A DNA stretch of 64,000 nucleotides from Vitellaria paradoxa (lineage: Eukaryota > Streptophyta > Magnoliopsida > Ericales > Sapotaceae): NCBI GenBank assembly GCA_019916065.1, contig CM034239.1:49613812-49677811 (forward strand). Direction: 5' to 3'. The notes below the pieces were generated by a model. That model had not been told where the DNA came from. It saw nothing but the letters and a program-made list of their open reading frames with translations, and made no database searches. The translations under genes were made by a program, and so were the position numbers. This document shows positions 23,332-33,990 of this stretch, piece by piece (within the stretch, counting starts at the first letter, position 1; the number at the start of each line of letters is the position of its first letter).

Positions 23332-23690
23332 GCATATTGAATTATTTAATAAAAAAAAAACTAAGTGCATGGGAAATTATGAGAAAAAATAGTGAAAGGT
23401 AACTGGGAATTAAAAGAGCATTTTTGTAAATTAAAACTATTAAACAGCTTCTCAAAAAAAAAATGTTAGCCCTTTTACAAATTAGTATAGAAACAGAAGA
23501 TTGATGCATATTGAATTATTTAATAAAAAAAAAACTCAGTGCATGGGAATTATGAGAAAAAATAGTGAAAGATAACTGGGAATTAAAAGAGCATTTTTGT
23601 AAAGTAAAACTATTAAATAGCTACTCAAAAAAAAAAAAATTGTTAGCCCTTTAACAGATTAGTATAGAAACAGAAGATTGATACAAACTG
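23332..23690. repeat. 173-174 bp tandem duplication (copy B)
   Basis: Units start at 23332 and 23506 and correspond to those of copy A. Confidence 0.85.
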
Positions 23691-25520
23691 TGTTATAATG
23701 ATAGTTTAAACTCTATTACTCTCTCCATCTTAGCTTGGTAAAGGTCTTTTTCACTTCATTCTATCGCTGACTACCCATCATATACTATTCTCTTCTGTCT
23801 TGAATTTTAGCTTTTGATAATCTTTGTTTGATCGTTTTGGGCTTAAAATCTGGAGATGGTGGATTATGTTCAGGGTTCTCTGAACAATCTATGAGTCTAC
23901 CCAAAATCGTATCCACTCTGTCCATTCACTCAGTTCTTATCTAAAAATCGTATCCACTCTGTTCTCTCTCCAAGCGGAGGGTGACCTGGAAATGGATTTG
24001 AAGAAGGCCGCTGGCACAGCAACAACAAAAAGAGAGGGGCTTTGAAATTGAGAGAGAGAGCCCTTTTCGTTTCAAAAATTAAATACCCAAAACAAAATAA
24101 AAAAAAAAAAACCAAAAACACCCACAGACGTTCTCTCTCATTTCTCGATTTCACTTCCGGTTCCAGGCAATTTCAAAGATCACAGCTTTAGGGTTTGGAT
24201 TCATCTACTTCAGATCCTTTAAAACCATTCGCGGCCTTTTCAATCCTCGCCCTTCAATGGCTGCCTTTTGATCATCGCATTCTTAAATAGGTAAATGGAC
24301 ACAACCCGAATGGCCATTTTACTTATTCATACTCATGTGCTATATATATTTGTGGATGTATATATGACTTTTTTTCATTTATGTTTTGAAATTGATTAGT
24401 AAGAAGGAATTTGGCTCAATCTGGGTGTTCTGTGATTCAATGTGAAGATCTTGATTTTGGTTGAATCCTCGAGTGGTTGAAGTGGATCTTTTTATGACTT
24501 TAAAGATCTAGTCGATTTGACTGTTTTTTTGTGTTTATCTCTTGCATGTTGCTTACTGATTTGGTTCAATTGATAGGTTTGTGAGATTTTGGGTAGACTC
24601 ATAAACCAGTTGATTTTTATTTTTATTTTTATTTTGTTGTATTACGTTTTTAATTTGTGTGCTTTATTGATTTGGGTGAGGATTTGAGTTGCAGTACTAT
24701 GAACACGTGATATTGGTTTATGGGTTTCGTTCTGTATTAATAAAAGCTGTTGTGATTTTTGTGTGAATGATATTTACTTTCACTGCTGTGATCGTTTCCA
24801 TCTTAGCTTGGTGTTGGTGAGGAACATGACAAACACGAAAGACACGCATGAAAGACAACCTGCGTTGGGTGCATCTTATTTGTTTCTTCCTTCAAAACAA
24901 AATAGATCGAAAAGAAGATGCAGAAGGAACATAAATTAAAAAAGAAGAGGCTGAAGGAACATAAATTAAAAAAGAAGAGGCTGAAGGAACATAAATTAAC
25001 ACCTTCATATTGTTGTTGCGAGAAGAGGGTCGTCCCAGCTGGTGGTGGCTCCGAGTTCCGATGCCGGTGGCTGTGACTCGCTGTAGAGAGAGAGAACAGA
25101 GGTGACTCGCTGTAGAAAGAGAGAACAGTGGTCGGTTTTTGGCACTCCTGAAATCTCAACGGAGCTCCAATAGAAACAAAGGCAGAAGAAACAAAGCTCT
25201 GGAGAAATCAAAGGCAGGAAAAATCAAAGGCAGAAGAAATCAAAACAAAACTTTCTTGAGAAAGCTTTGGATTTAGGCCTGAGGAAGAAGAAATCAAAGG
25301 TAACTATTGAAGCAAATGATGACCATCACAAAGTTAATTGCTACTGAAGGATATTAACCGGGAGATGAAGTAGATATCGGGGGGGAGGCGAGAGCTTCTA
25401 AGAGAAGCCATGTTTATAACAAATCTGAATCACACAACTTGAGTTTTTGTTTTATAAGATTCAATCTCAGCCGTCCATTATAAATTGTGAGAGGGATATT
25501 TTTGAAATGGGATGTGTTTT
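23691..25520. other. Leader-like region without a convincing ORF (copy B)
   Basis: Counterpart of 7771-9540. Compared with copy A it has an extra purine-rich phrase at 24960-25000 and a duplicated 'gtgactcgctgtaga' phrase at 25073-25116. Such length changes break any reading frame through the block, which argues against a conserved protein. Confidence 0.35.
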
Positions 25521-25569
25521 ATTTTATAGATATATGTGTATGTATATGCAAATTAAAGATAAAAAAGTG

Positions 25570-26004
25570 ACCCCGTTTGGTGTACCAAGAAGTACCAAAA
25601 AAATGAAAAAAGTGTAATGCGTCGGATACTTTTTGGCGTTTGATGGCACCACCAAAATTTTCGTTGGAACATTTGCTAAGGAAACGTTCCAACAGCTGTC
25701 ATGTGAAAAGGCTGAAAGTCTGTCAATGGCATTGCAGTACAAGTTGTCAGGCCAAAAAAGAAAACTGTTGGAACATTCATTCTAGCACCTGCTCTAATGG
25801 ATTTCAAAAAAAAAATCTTGACCTTTTCTGTTGGAACAGACATTCTAGCACTCGTTCCAATGGATTTAAAAATAAAAATCCTGACCTTTCTGCGTGCAAG
25901 TCATTCGCGCACAAATTGCGGAATTGATAAAGTTTGAAAAAATTTAGTAACTTTTGGTATCTTTTGATCATTTTTGATAGATTTATGTTGCACCAAACGG
26001 AGCC
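25570..26004. mobile_element. MITE-like element with short inverted ends
   Basis: The left end reads CCCCGTTTGGTGTACC and the right end, read inward on the minus strand, GGCTCCGTTTGGTGCAAC; 'CCGTTTGGTG' is shared. About 435 bp, no transposase. The inside has a ~57 bp direct repeat around 'ttggaacattcattctagca' (25769) and 'ttggaacagacattctagca' (25832). No clear target duplication, so class and exact ends are uncertain. Confidence 0.5.
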
Positions 26005-26739
26005 ATAATTCATGAAATGTTAAACTTTTTCTAAATGCCATAAATCATCAAATCGAGTTAAATCAATCAAATCCACCGCCAAGGTCAAGTACATGTTATT
26101 GCTGACATCTGCAAATTCCAAGGCATTTAAGCTATCAGCGTTTAATTTTAATTTTCTCTCAATTACTTGAAACTAGAATTTGGACTCGAGTAGTTAAACT
26201 CGTGAAATTTGAAATTTGTAAAATTTAGATTTGATACTTGAATTTGTAATTTAAAATTTAAAATTTTTGATTTTTTTTTTTTTTTTTTTTGTATTTCGGA
26301 TATCCGATTTTTTGTGGAGATCCCCATTCTCCTTTGGGGGTGGTGATGAAGGTAAAAATAAATTCGGGATAAAGGTAAGAATAAATCCCCTGATAAGAAT
26401 CGAGTAAGGCATGGAGATTAATTTGAATTCGAGAATCGGGTATAGTAATAAGCGCACCATTTCTTATTCACCTTATACCCATTCTTATTTTCAAATCATT
26501 TAATTTTCTTTATTCAAATTAAAAGAGGAATATTTGGCATGTTTGTATTATGCTGTATAGTTGGTTAGTTAGGGATTGGTTCGAGATGTCCTACCCTAAC
26601 CCAATTTAAGTGATATAAAGATGTATTTCTCACCAGAGTAATGCAATTACACAATTGTAACAGTGATCATTGAAAGTCAAAATTTATTGATGGTTTACCA
26701 TATCTTTTTGCTAAGAGAGTTAAAAGGATGCATAACAAA
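26005..26739. other. Gene-free stretch
   Basis: AT-rich DNA with a long T run (26272-26290) and 'gaatcgggtatag'-type wording at 26380-26450 reminiscent of 2757-2960. No coding signal. Confidence 0.4.
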
Positions 26740-28189
26740 AGAAAAAATAAAAGAACTTTAAAATAGCAAATCTATAAATTTACTTAATTCTAGTGAATCG
26801 AAAAAATCGGTTCAAGAAAGCCAGGAAGAAGAATTTCCTGAAATAGGAACTTCTAGTTTCACAAGAATCCTGTTCGAATCCACCATTAACATTAGAGAAG
26901 ACTAAATAGATTACTCTAGAGATTATTTGAAGATACTAGCCAAAATTAATTAATTAATTAAATATTAATGCCTTATCAAAAGAACGAGAAAATTGAATAA
27001 AATTGATAGATCAAATAAATGATTCTGGAAAAAAAAAAAACAAATAATTGAAAATTGTTATCAATATAACTATCAAAAGATGTTGAGCCAAGCTTATACT
27101 ATGCAAAAGTAATGGAGAGGAGGGAGGACCAATAAAATTGTAGAGTAACCTGCAACATTTCAAGATTTACGTAGAGAAGTTAATCAACTTAAATTGAAAA
27201 TATCCCTTTTAAAAAAATAAAATAAAACTGTAAAATAATGCAAAAAAAAAAAAAATGAATTACACGGAATCTTTATAAAACCCTGAAAATGATTCCCCAG
27301 AGGTTGATCAATATCTCAACCCAATAAGAGAAATAACCTCTTCGAAACTGTATATTAAAACATCTATTATTTCTAGCCCAAAATTTCAAGTCCAAAATTT
27401 TTAACGAAGGATCTATTATTAACCCAATAACAGAAACATCTATTATTAACGAAGAGGTTAATGATGAATTTTTAGTCCAAAATTTAATTACCCCAATAGA
27501 TAGTAGGACAAACATGAATTGCATTAACGAAGGATTAATCCTAATCGAAACTTCAAGAAAACGGTACAATCATTGACCTCAGTTAGCGGAAATAAACTTT
27601 CTATCAAATTTAAATCATCTACTGCACCTGTTTGCCACCTCGTTTTTGTTAATAAAAAATTTATCCCGAAAAGTCATTCTAGGGACTCCTTTCTTAGATG
27701 ATCTAATGCCTCTAGAGAAATAGATTCTTCGGGAATTTACACAACTGTGAAATGGAAACAAATAAATTTTCAATTTATTACGGGTCCACATAATAAAATT
27801 TTAAAATTTCTTAAAAGATAAAATTTCTAAACTAGAAGGCGAATTTAAACAAGAAATATGCAGTGATTTACCTAATGCTTTTTGAGAAAGGGAGCAACAT
27901 ATTTTTTCCCCATGTTATAAAGAAGAATTTTTTGAGAAAAATACTCCTACCATGCCAAATAAATCAAGAATATCTTAATTTATATAAGAATGAAATTTCT
28001 TCTTTATTATAAAAAGGTTTAATTAGAAAATCTCATTCCTATGGAGTTACACCACTTTGTATAAAAATAATGCAGCAGAGAAGGAAAGAGGTGTTTCTAC
28101 ATTAGCAATTAATTGTAAACTGTATGGATAAAATATTCAATACCCAATAAAAAAAATTTATTGGATAGATTCTGTTCGGCAATAATTTT
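26740..28189 (+). pseudogene. Endogenous pararetrovirus relic: protease / start of reverse transcriptase
   Basis: Read across several frames, this region gives segments that fit the polyprotein of plant pararetroviruses (Caulimoviridae). The clearest are VILGTPFLDDLMPLE (about 27679-27725, a retroviral-type protease C-terminal region), LIRKSHS followed by NAAEKERGVSTLAIN (28020-28120), and IPNKKNLLDR (28143-28170) at the entry to the RT palm. Many stops and frame changes separate them. The part before 27560 is assigned only by position and style (Lys/Glu-rich). The relic stops abruptly at 28189, where a non-viral insert begins. Nothing functional remains. Confidence 0.65.
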
Positions 28190-28707
28190 ACCTTCTTCTC
28201 CGTAGACCCCTTCTCTCCCTTGTTCATTGAAATCCCCTCCCGGCGGCCTGCAAGCAAAAATATAGTAAAATAAAGCGGTCGGAGTTGGTCCCCGACCAAG
28301 GACACTCCGATGCTTAAGTCAGTTTCTTATATAGATATAAGCTCATGTAAATAAAGAGAGAGAGAGAAGAAGATCAGAGAAAAAGGAGCCGAAAAGAGAG
28401 CCATTACACTGTCTTGGTTTTTGGTATTTATAGATGGAGTGTTTGTCTTACTTTTTGTTGATTTGACTATCACTTTATCTTGATGTGACTAAAAGTGGAA
28501 GTGGGTGGCTAATATTAAATGCCAGATGATGTAAGCTTCGGGAGCCGTGTGAAAGTGTAGTTCATAAAGTAACTATACAACGTAACTAGCAAACTATCTA
28601 GTCCCAATTTAATCATAATATACCTCCCTGTTCGGGGGATGCAATTTATGGTCGGCAGAGCACTTTTGTGGTCGGGCAAGCTATTTTTATATCTCACAGA
28701 TTACAAC
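28190..28707. mobile_element. ~518 bp insert in the pararetroviral relic
   Basis: The viral reading breaks off after 'ataatttt' (28182-28189) and resumes after a second 'ataatttt' (28708-28715), so the 518 bp between look like an insertion with an 8 bp target duplication. It contains a palindromic phrase 'cggagttggtccccgaccaagg' split around 28285, a (GA)n run near 28355 and a tata-like 'tatttatagatgg'. No coding content, and I do not recognise the family. Confidence 0.45.
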
Positions 28708-28784
28708 ATAATTTTCTCTAAATTTGATTCCAAATCAGGATACTAGCAAAGAAAACGTAATTTTCTCTAAATTTGATTTAAAGG
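28708..28784 (+). pseudogene. Short duplicated pararetroviral RT fragment
   Basis: IFSKFDSKSGY with a following TAG is readable at 28711-28745, and a second version IFSKFDLK at 28761-28784. 'FSKFDxKSGY' is a typical RT palm segment of this virus group. The two versions are 50 bp apart, so viral sequence was duplicated at the border of an insert. Confidence 0.55.
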
Positions 28785-29221
28785 GCCGGTTTTACACTCC
28801 AAAAAACAGTGAAAAATATTAAAAATCTCTTAAAACCTCTAAAGATTTTACATTTTTCGTACTTCGTGAAATTTTTATAAATTTATATATATCTACATAT
28901 CCCAATAAATTTTTACAAAACTCAATAAATTTTTTACAAACTGTAATAACATTTCACGAATCTTAGTAACTTTTTTACAAATTGCAAAAATTTGTTAACC
29001 ACTTTCAATAAATTCTAACGCAAAATCGTTCTGACAGAACCTAAAAAACTGTTCAGACAGTTTCTTTCTCCAAAAAACTAACACAAAGGTTAAAAAATTT
29101 CACTATTCATCTCTGAAAAACATGATTTGATTGTTACGCGCCGAACACCAAAGAGTTTCCCAAATTACATTTTTTGCTATTTTTTATTATTTTTGCCGTG
29201 CCAAAGGGACCCAAGAACAGA
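28785..29221. mobile_element. Second non-viral insert in the pararetroviral RT
   Basis: Starts 'gggccggttttacactcc' and ends '..ccaaagggacccaagaacag', weakly inverted ends. The phrase 'atactagcaaa' is present on the left (28740-28750) and again at the right border (29222-29232), where the viral frame resumes. The interior is AT-rich with repeated 'ttacaaa' and 'aataaattt' words, without coding sequence. Exact borders are uncertain because a viral fragment is duplicated at the left side. Confidence 0.4.
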
Positions 29222-30118
29222 ATACTAGCAAATCCAAATCCAAGAAAATGATCTACATAAAACTGTTTTTACAGTACTATTTAGGCATTATGAATGAGAT
29301 GTTATGCACTTTTGATTAAAATGCTCCTTCTGAATTTCAGAATATCATGAATTAAATATTTAATCCTTATATATGATAGTATATATACATAATATACTCA
29401 TCTCTCAAAATGAATTGAACAACATTTTAAACATTTATATGTATTTCATATATTTCATAACGTTATTAAAAATAATGGACTGGCTATATTCGACTCAAAA
29501 ATGAAATTATTGCAAACTAAAATTAAATTTTTGGTACATTTAATAAACTAAGGAAGAATACTCCCTATTGACAAGTGAGTTTGCTTCAAAATTTTCAGAT
29601 AAAATTATTGATATTAAACAATTATAAATGTTTTTAAGAAGTCCTAATTATGTGTTTTTATATTACAAAGATTTAGCCAAAAATACAACTATTTTCTACG
29701 ACAAGTTGAATAAGAATCCTACACCCCGGACTCCAAAATATACTGTAGCAGTTATACAAATTAAAGCTAAGGTTAAGGATTTATCTTGCGTTAGCCTAGC
29801 TAATCCCACATGGTTTAAAATAGTCGAAACTGACGCGTCTAAAATTGAATCCAGAGGGATTATGAAGCAAAAGAATTCTCAAGACAACTAGGAATATTCG
29901 GCTAGGATCAGTTCTTGCAAGTAGATGTCTACACGGTCAAAATATGCGACAACTAAAAATGAAATGCTCTCTATGCTAAAAAGCATAAATAAATTCCAAA
30001 GACATTTATTTAGTAAAAGACAAGTATTGACCCGTACGATAAACGAAATTGAAATATGTTTTTATAAACAAAATATAATTTTTATATATATAACAAAATA
30101 TTTCAATAAAATTGCATA
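29222..30118 (+). pseudogene. Endogenous pararetrovirus relic: RT palm/thumb and RNase H
   Basis: Broken frames give QIQIQENDLHKTVFTV (29231-29278), APSEFQNIMN (29323-29352), EFASKFSDKIIDIKQL (29580-29625) and then a long open part 29628-29891 with YKDLAKNTTIFYDKL and WFKIVETDAS. The last is the start of a Caulimoviridae RNase H, with its catalytic-type Asp. A further open part, 29925-30119, includes KYATTKNEMLS. Several stops stand where relatives have Trp. The region joins 28784 in viral order once the insert is removed, so it is one decayed RT-RNase H. The host-type assignment (plant pararetrovirus) is firm; the genus is open. Confidence 0.8.
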
Positions 30119-31150
30119 ATTTCACCCTCCTTTCATTGATCGAATGAGAAAATCTTGAAAGACTTAGAGAGAAATGATTTTGGATTGAGTTTCAAACCTA
30201 AAATTATTAAAAAGTCTTAACCTTTTTTAGTTAAAAAAATGATTTTATTTTACCTAAATTCTCATGACCCAGACCATATGTTATGCATATAAGTTTATAT
30301 ATATATATTCAGACCATATGCTATGCGAACCCAAAGTGACGGATTTTCTTGAGTTCGATGATTCACGTGTGCTTCGCTGTTGTTGGTACTTTGCCGCCTC
30401 ATTACTTTTTTTACTGATTGAAGAACAAAATCTTGAAAGAATTAAAGAAAGAAAATTATGATGCGCAGAGTTAATCAGTTTGTGTGATAAAGAGAGGGAA
30501 ATTGAAAAAAAAAGAGTGACTTTTCAGTTTTCTTTATATTTTTTATTTTTTTATTTTTACTCTTTTTTAATGCAAACTTTTATTGATAGGCGGGAGTACT
30601 GTACAAAGAGAGTGTGTGACTCTCTTTTAATGGGTTTTATTATTATACATCTCAGGTGGAGAGCGAGAGTGACTTTTCAATTTTTTTATTTTTTTATTTT
30701 TTTTACTCTTTTTAACACAAATTTTTTTAAAGAGTTTTTATTATTATACATTTCAGGTGGAGTGACAGAGAGTGACTTTTCAGTTTTTTTTTTTTACTCT
30801 TTTTCGATGCAAATTTTTATTGATAGATGGAAGAATTGTGCAGAGAGAGAGTGCGTGATTAGTTTTTATTATTATTCATTCCAAGTTGAGAGAGAGAGAG
30901 AATAAGTTGTTTTAAAAATAAAATTAAAATTCTGTAAAAACAAAAGAAAAGAAAAAGAGAAATAAAGAGTAAAAAGTTAGAAGAGGAGAGAGAATGGTCT
31001 TAATATTATAGTATAGATTTTTTCTTAAAATTGATTGTAGTACAGTCAAACAAGTAATTCAAAAGGATGTTAAGAATTTTTGTACCTAAACAAATTTATG
31101 CATGATAGCAAGCACAATTAAGTTGCTTTGATTTCGATATTGAATATAAA
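30119..31150. other. Non-coding stretch between pararetroviral parts
   Basis: May contain the decayed viral 3' part and intergenic region; 30130-30240 still reads with charged, open-looking segments. A 21 bp phrase around 'cagaccatatg' is repeated (30271 and 30311). The middle is a purine/pyrimidine-rich tandem repeat (separate entry). The end has a TATA-like 'gaatataaataag' at 31141-31153 and a (GA)n run, 75-90 bp before an ATG. Confidence 0.35.
30510..30905. repeat. Imperfect three-unit tandem repeat (~100-150 bp)
   Basis: The phrase 'gagtgacttttca' followed by T runs, 'ctctttt', 'tttattattatacat' and a 'gagag' end occurs three times (starting about 30513, 30666 and 30770). The long open frame across it is a product of low-complexity sequence, rich in Phe and Leu, and is not a gene. 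Confidence 0.7.
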
Positions 31151-31227
31151 TAAGAGAGGGAGAGAGAGAGAGAGAGGGAGAGAGATTCTCTCCTTCACTT
31201 TTGGACCTGTGAATTTTTACAGGTCAT

Positions 31228-32160
31228 ATGACCTTTAGAGGAGGAAGAGCCAGAGGCAATGTGCCTCGAGGAAGGATTCCTCTGATTTCAAACCTAATGA
31301 TTCCGGTATCCCCAAATACGTACATCTGGGGTTTTTCAGAAGATAGTAATGAAGAACCTTATCTTATGGACTAGACAACTTATTTGCAGAAGGTGAAGAA
31401 CTGAGAAATTCCTCCGATGATCAAATCAGAGTCCACAAGCTTGAAAGAATCTCCTTTAACTGTAAGGCAAATACTATTACAGGCACCTGATTATGAGTAG
31501 GATGCGGTAACGGGATTAATTCTCCATATAAGAAAGGAAGATAAACAATGCTTTAATGGCTCCTGGTACTTGCGCCAAAAATATTTAGATAAAATAAGTT
31601 ACTCTGCTCGGGAATTCAAATATCAGCTAATTTTTGAAGAAATTCTACAAGCATTTGGCTCAATGAAAATACGTCACTTTACTCAAAATAATAAACTTAA
31701 CTAAATTTTTAATTATAACAAATGTACTATAGGTTTTAACCATTATTGACTGGGAATCCGATCCCAATAAATCTTGAAAGCTTCAATGAGAAAAAATAAT
31801 AAAATTCTTACACATACACATTTTTACTATGAGAAACGGAAAAGAAAGCACTCATGGTTCTTCCAAATAAATGAAGATTTTTTGAAATTATTTAAAAGTA
31901 TTTCATCGTGATACTATCAATCGTGGCATGAATTTGGCTTAGAATTATCTTTATTACTCCAAGCTATTGAAGAGGAATATACTTACTGGGTAAATGCATC
32001 CGTTCTTAAATGCACAAGAATTCCTTTGTAAAGGATGATTTATCTTTCACTTCTCGTTGAATTTAGATTACCTTGGATGTGAAAATGGGATCTAGCAATT
32101 AGTCAAGATAAATTAGGGAGTCCTATTTTAATCTGTTCCTATAATTTTAGATGGTGAAAA
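31228..32160 (+). pseudogene. Endogenous pararetrovirus relic: N-terminal and coat-like region
   Basis: From ATG 31228 a 48-codon frame (MTFRGGRARGNVPRGR..., Arg/Gly-rich) ends in TAG 31372-31374. Further on, 31500-31700 reads as YLRQKYLDKISYSAREFKYQ and 32055-32155 as WDLAISQDKLGSPIL, both in the style of the N-terminal half of Caulimoviridae-type polyproteins. The order RNase H (left) then polyprotein start (right) is what a head-to-tail array or a circularly permuted integrant would give. It is broken by many stops. The right side meets a LINE. Assignment of this part is less sure than that of the RT part. Confidence 0.5.
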
Positions 32161-32207
32161 GATCTCAACGGTGCCTCCTAGCATAGAAGTTGCTTGTTTA
32201 ATAGTGT

Positions 32208-33470
32208 CCCAAACCAAACCAAAACAAGCCTTTTCCCACTAGGTGGGGTCAGCTATATGGATTTGCCAACGCCAATTAGATCTGTTTAGGGGCATGTCCT
32301 CCGATAAATCTAGGTAGGTCAGGTCATGTTTAATGGTTTCTTTCCAGCTTCTCTTGGGTCTTCCTCTACCTCTCCTACTCCTGGCAATCTCCATACTTTC
32401 ACACCTTCTAACAGGTGCCTCTGCTGGACGCCTTCTAACATAGTCAAATCATCTTAATCGATTTTCTCTCATTTTATCTTCAATCGGTGCTATTCCTACT
32501 TTGCCTCTAATCTCCTCGTTCCTAATCCTATCTTTCCTTGTAATCCCGCACATCCACCTTAGCATCCTCATCTCTGCAACTGCCATCTTCTGACCATGAT
32601 TATGCTTTACTGCCCAACACTCTGATCCATATAGCAGCGCTGGTCTAACCGCTACCTTATAATACTTTCCTTTCACCTTAAGGGGGATTTTTCGGTCACA
32701 CAAAACCCCCAAAACACTCCTCCATTTGGTCCACCCAGCTTGAATCCTGTGACTTACATCAGTATTAATCCCTCCATCTTGTTGCACCATAAATCCAAGG
32801 TACCTAAATTTATCTTTCTCTACAATCTTTTGTGTGCCTAAACTTACTTCTATACTACTCGTTATCCTACTTTGATTAAACTTACATTCCATATATTCCG
32901 TCTTGCATCGGCTTATCCTAAATCCTTTTGTTTCTAACGTATCCCGCCACAATTCTAGCTTAGCATTCACTCCTTCTCTCGTCTCATCTACTAAAACAAT
33001 ATCATCTGCAAATAGTATACACCACGGTACCTCATCCTGAATATGTCTTGTAATCTTATCCATAACTAAAGCAAACAAGTACAGGCTTAACGCTGAGCCT
33101 TGATGTAAACCAATCGTGATAGGGAACTCATTAGTCTCTCCACCAGTCGTCCGTATAGATGTCATGGCTCTATCATACATGTCCTTTATCGCCTCAATAT
33201 ATGCGACACACGCTCCTTTCTTTTCCAATACTCTCCATAGAATCTCCCTAAGAACCCCATCATATGCATTCTCTAAATCGATGAACACCATATGTAAATC
33301 TTTTTGACCTTCTCTATACTGCTCCATTAACTTCCTCAAGAGAAAGATAGCCTCCATGGTTGATCTTCCAGGCATGAAACCAAATTGGTTCTCTGAAACG
33401 TTTGTTGTCCTTCTTAGTCTTCTCTCAATAACTCTCTTCCAATTTGGTAAATACACCGGACTTCAACATA
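32208..33470 (-). mobile_element. 5'-truncated LINE, RTE-like
   Basis: A non-LTR retrotransposon fragment read on the minus strand. It carries the RT domain from the palm to the C-terminal end, then a coding end 'WQIHIADPT' with TAG at 32239-32241 and a short tail built of GGTTT/TTG-like words (32208-32230, plus-strand 'cccaaaccaaaccaaaacaa'). A short 3' end with simple repeats instead of poly(A) fits the RTE clade. The endonuclease and the front of the ORF are missing. I could not find a target duplication. Confidence 0.85.
32239..33456 (-). pseudogene. LINE reverse transcriptase, truncated and with an internal stop
   Basis: A 335-codon open part (33456 down to TGA 32449-32451) contains [10 protein letters not shown] (residues 24-33), [11 protein letters not shown] (58-68, first palm Asp), LHQGSAL (117-123) and the catalytic FADD (149-152). 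After the TGA the same frame goes on (FDYVRRRPAEAPVRR...) through a GRGRPKRSW segment to the natural stop at 32239-32241. The internal stop is where relatives have Trp, so a TGG to TGA change is likely. The first codons (MYLPNW...) are not the protein start; they mark the 5' truncation. Typical RTE ORFs are around 1000 residues with an N-terminal endonuclease, so two thirds are missing. Confidence 0.88.
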
Positions 33471-33535
33471 GGATGGAATCAGGATTTTCCTTGCTTTCGA
33501 TAACAAGGGATGCTGAACGCCTATTTCAACGGTGT

Positions 33536-33635
33536 AAAAAGTCTGTGTGAGAGTTTACATTTTGTTTATTATTTTCCCAATATTTAAAAAGTCTGTATGA
33601 GAGTTTACATTTTGTTTATTATTTTCCCAATATTG
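33536..33635. repeat. 50 bp tandem duplication
   Basis: 'aaaaagtctgtgtgagagtt' at 33536 and 'aaaaagtctgtatgagagtt' at 33586, with identical continuation into 'tttcccaatatt'. It lies right at the 5' edge of the LINE. Confidence 0.9.
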
Positions 33636-33692
33636 TATACTTTGCAAAGTTCTCTAAATAAAAATTCTGTTGTCTATTTTTTATTTTCTATT

Positions 33693-33715
33693 TATATATA
33701 TATATATATATATAT
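33693..33715. repeat. (TA)n microsatellite
   Basis: A run of about eleven TA units. Confidence 0.9.
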
Positions 33716-33829
33716 TGGGGGATGATAGGATCTGGACTTGTGTAGTTACATGTTTTTTTGGTAACAAATGATTCACATATTCTTTAATTACGGGTTAATA
33801 ATAGTCAGATCTTGTGTTTAGATGGCAAT

Positions 33830-33990
33830 CTCTTTGATACTTTTTTCAATAAATTTTTATCAAAAATAAATATAAAACATTGAATATGAATTTAAGATTA
33901 TTATTATTATTATTTTCTGATGGTGTAATGTAGAAAGTGTAGTTCTGATTAATTAGAATGGAGTAATTTAAGTACTTTTTGGTTTTGAGC
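33830..33990. repeat. Relic of the cystatin-gene 3' flank
   Basis: 'tttttcaataaatttttatcaa', 'aacattgaatatgaattt', a (TTA)n run and 'gattaattagaatggagta' appear here in the order found at 2660-2735 and 1580-1650 of copy A. It is a diverged third copy of that flank, now separated from any exon. Confidence 0.55.

Larger units (their letters stand above)
10857..25520. repeat. Tandem segmental duplication, copy B (split by a Ty1-copia insertion)
   Basis: Matches 1-9540 in order and orientation. After removing the 5081 bp retrotransposon and one 5 bp target copy, about 9.58 kb remain, against 9.54 kb in copy A. Inside it recur the degenerate exon-4 copy (about 17810), the pyrimidine microsatellite (about 18120-18172), the MITE, the inverted-repeat element, and the 0.5 kb and 173 bp tandem repeats. 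Near 24925-25000 a 44 bp purine-rich phrase is repeated one more time than in copy A. Confidence 0.95.

Noticed and set aside
30480..30905. 141-codon Phe-rich frame
   Set aside because: It is the translation of a low-complexity tandem repeat.
33116..33307. Plus-strand frames opposite the LINE
   Set aside because: Antisense shadows of the reverse transcriptase.
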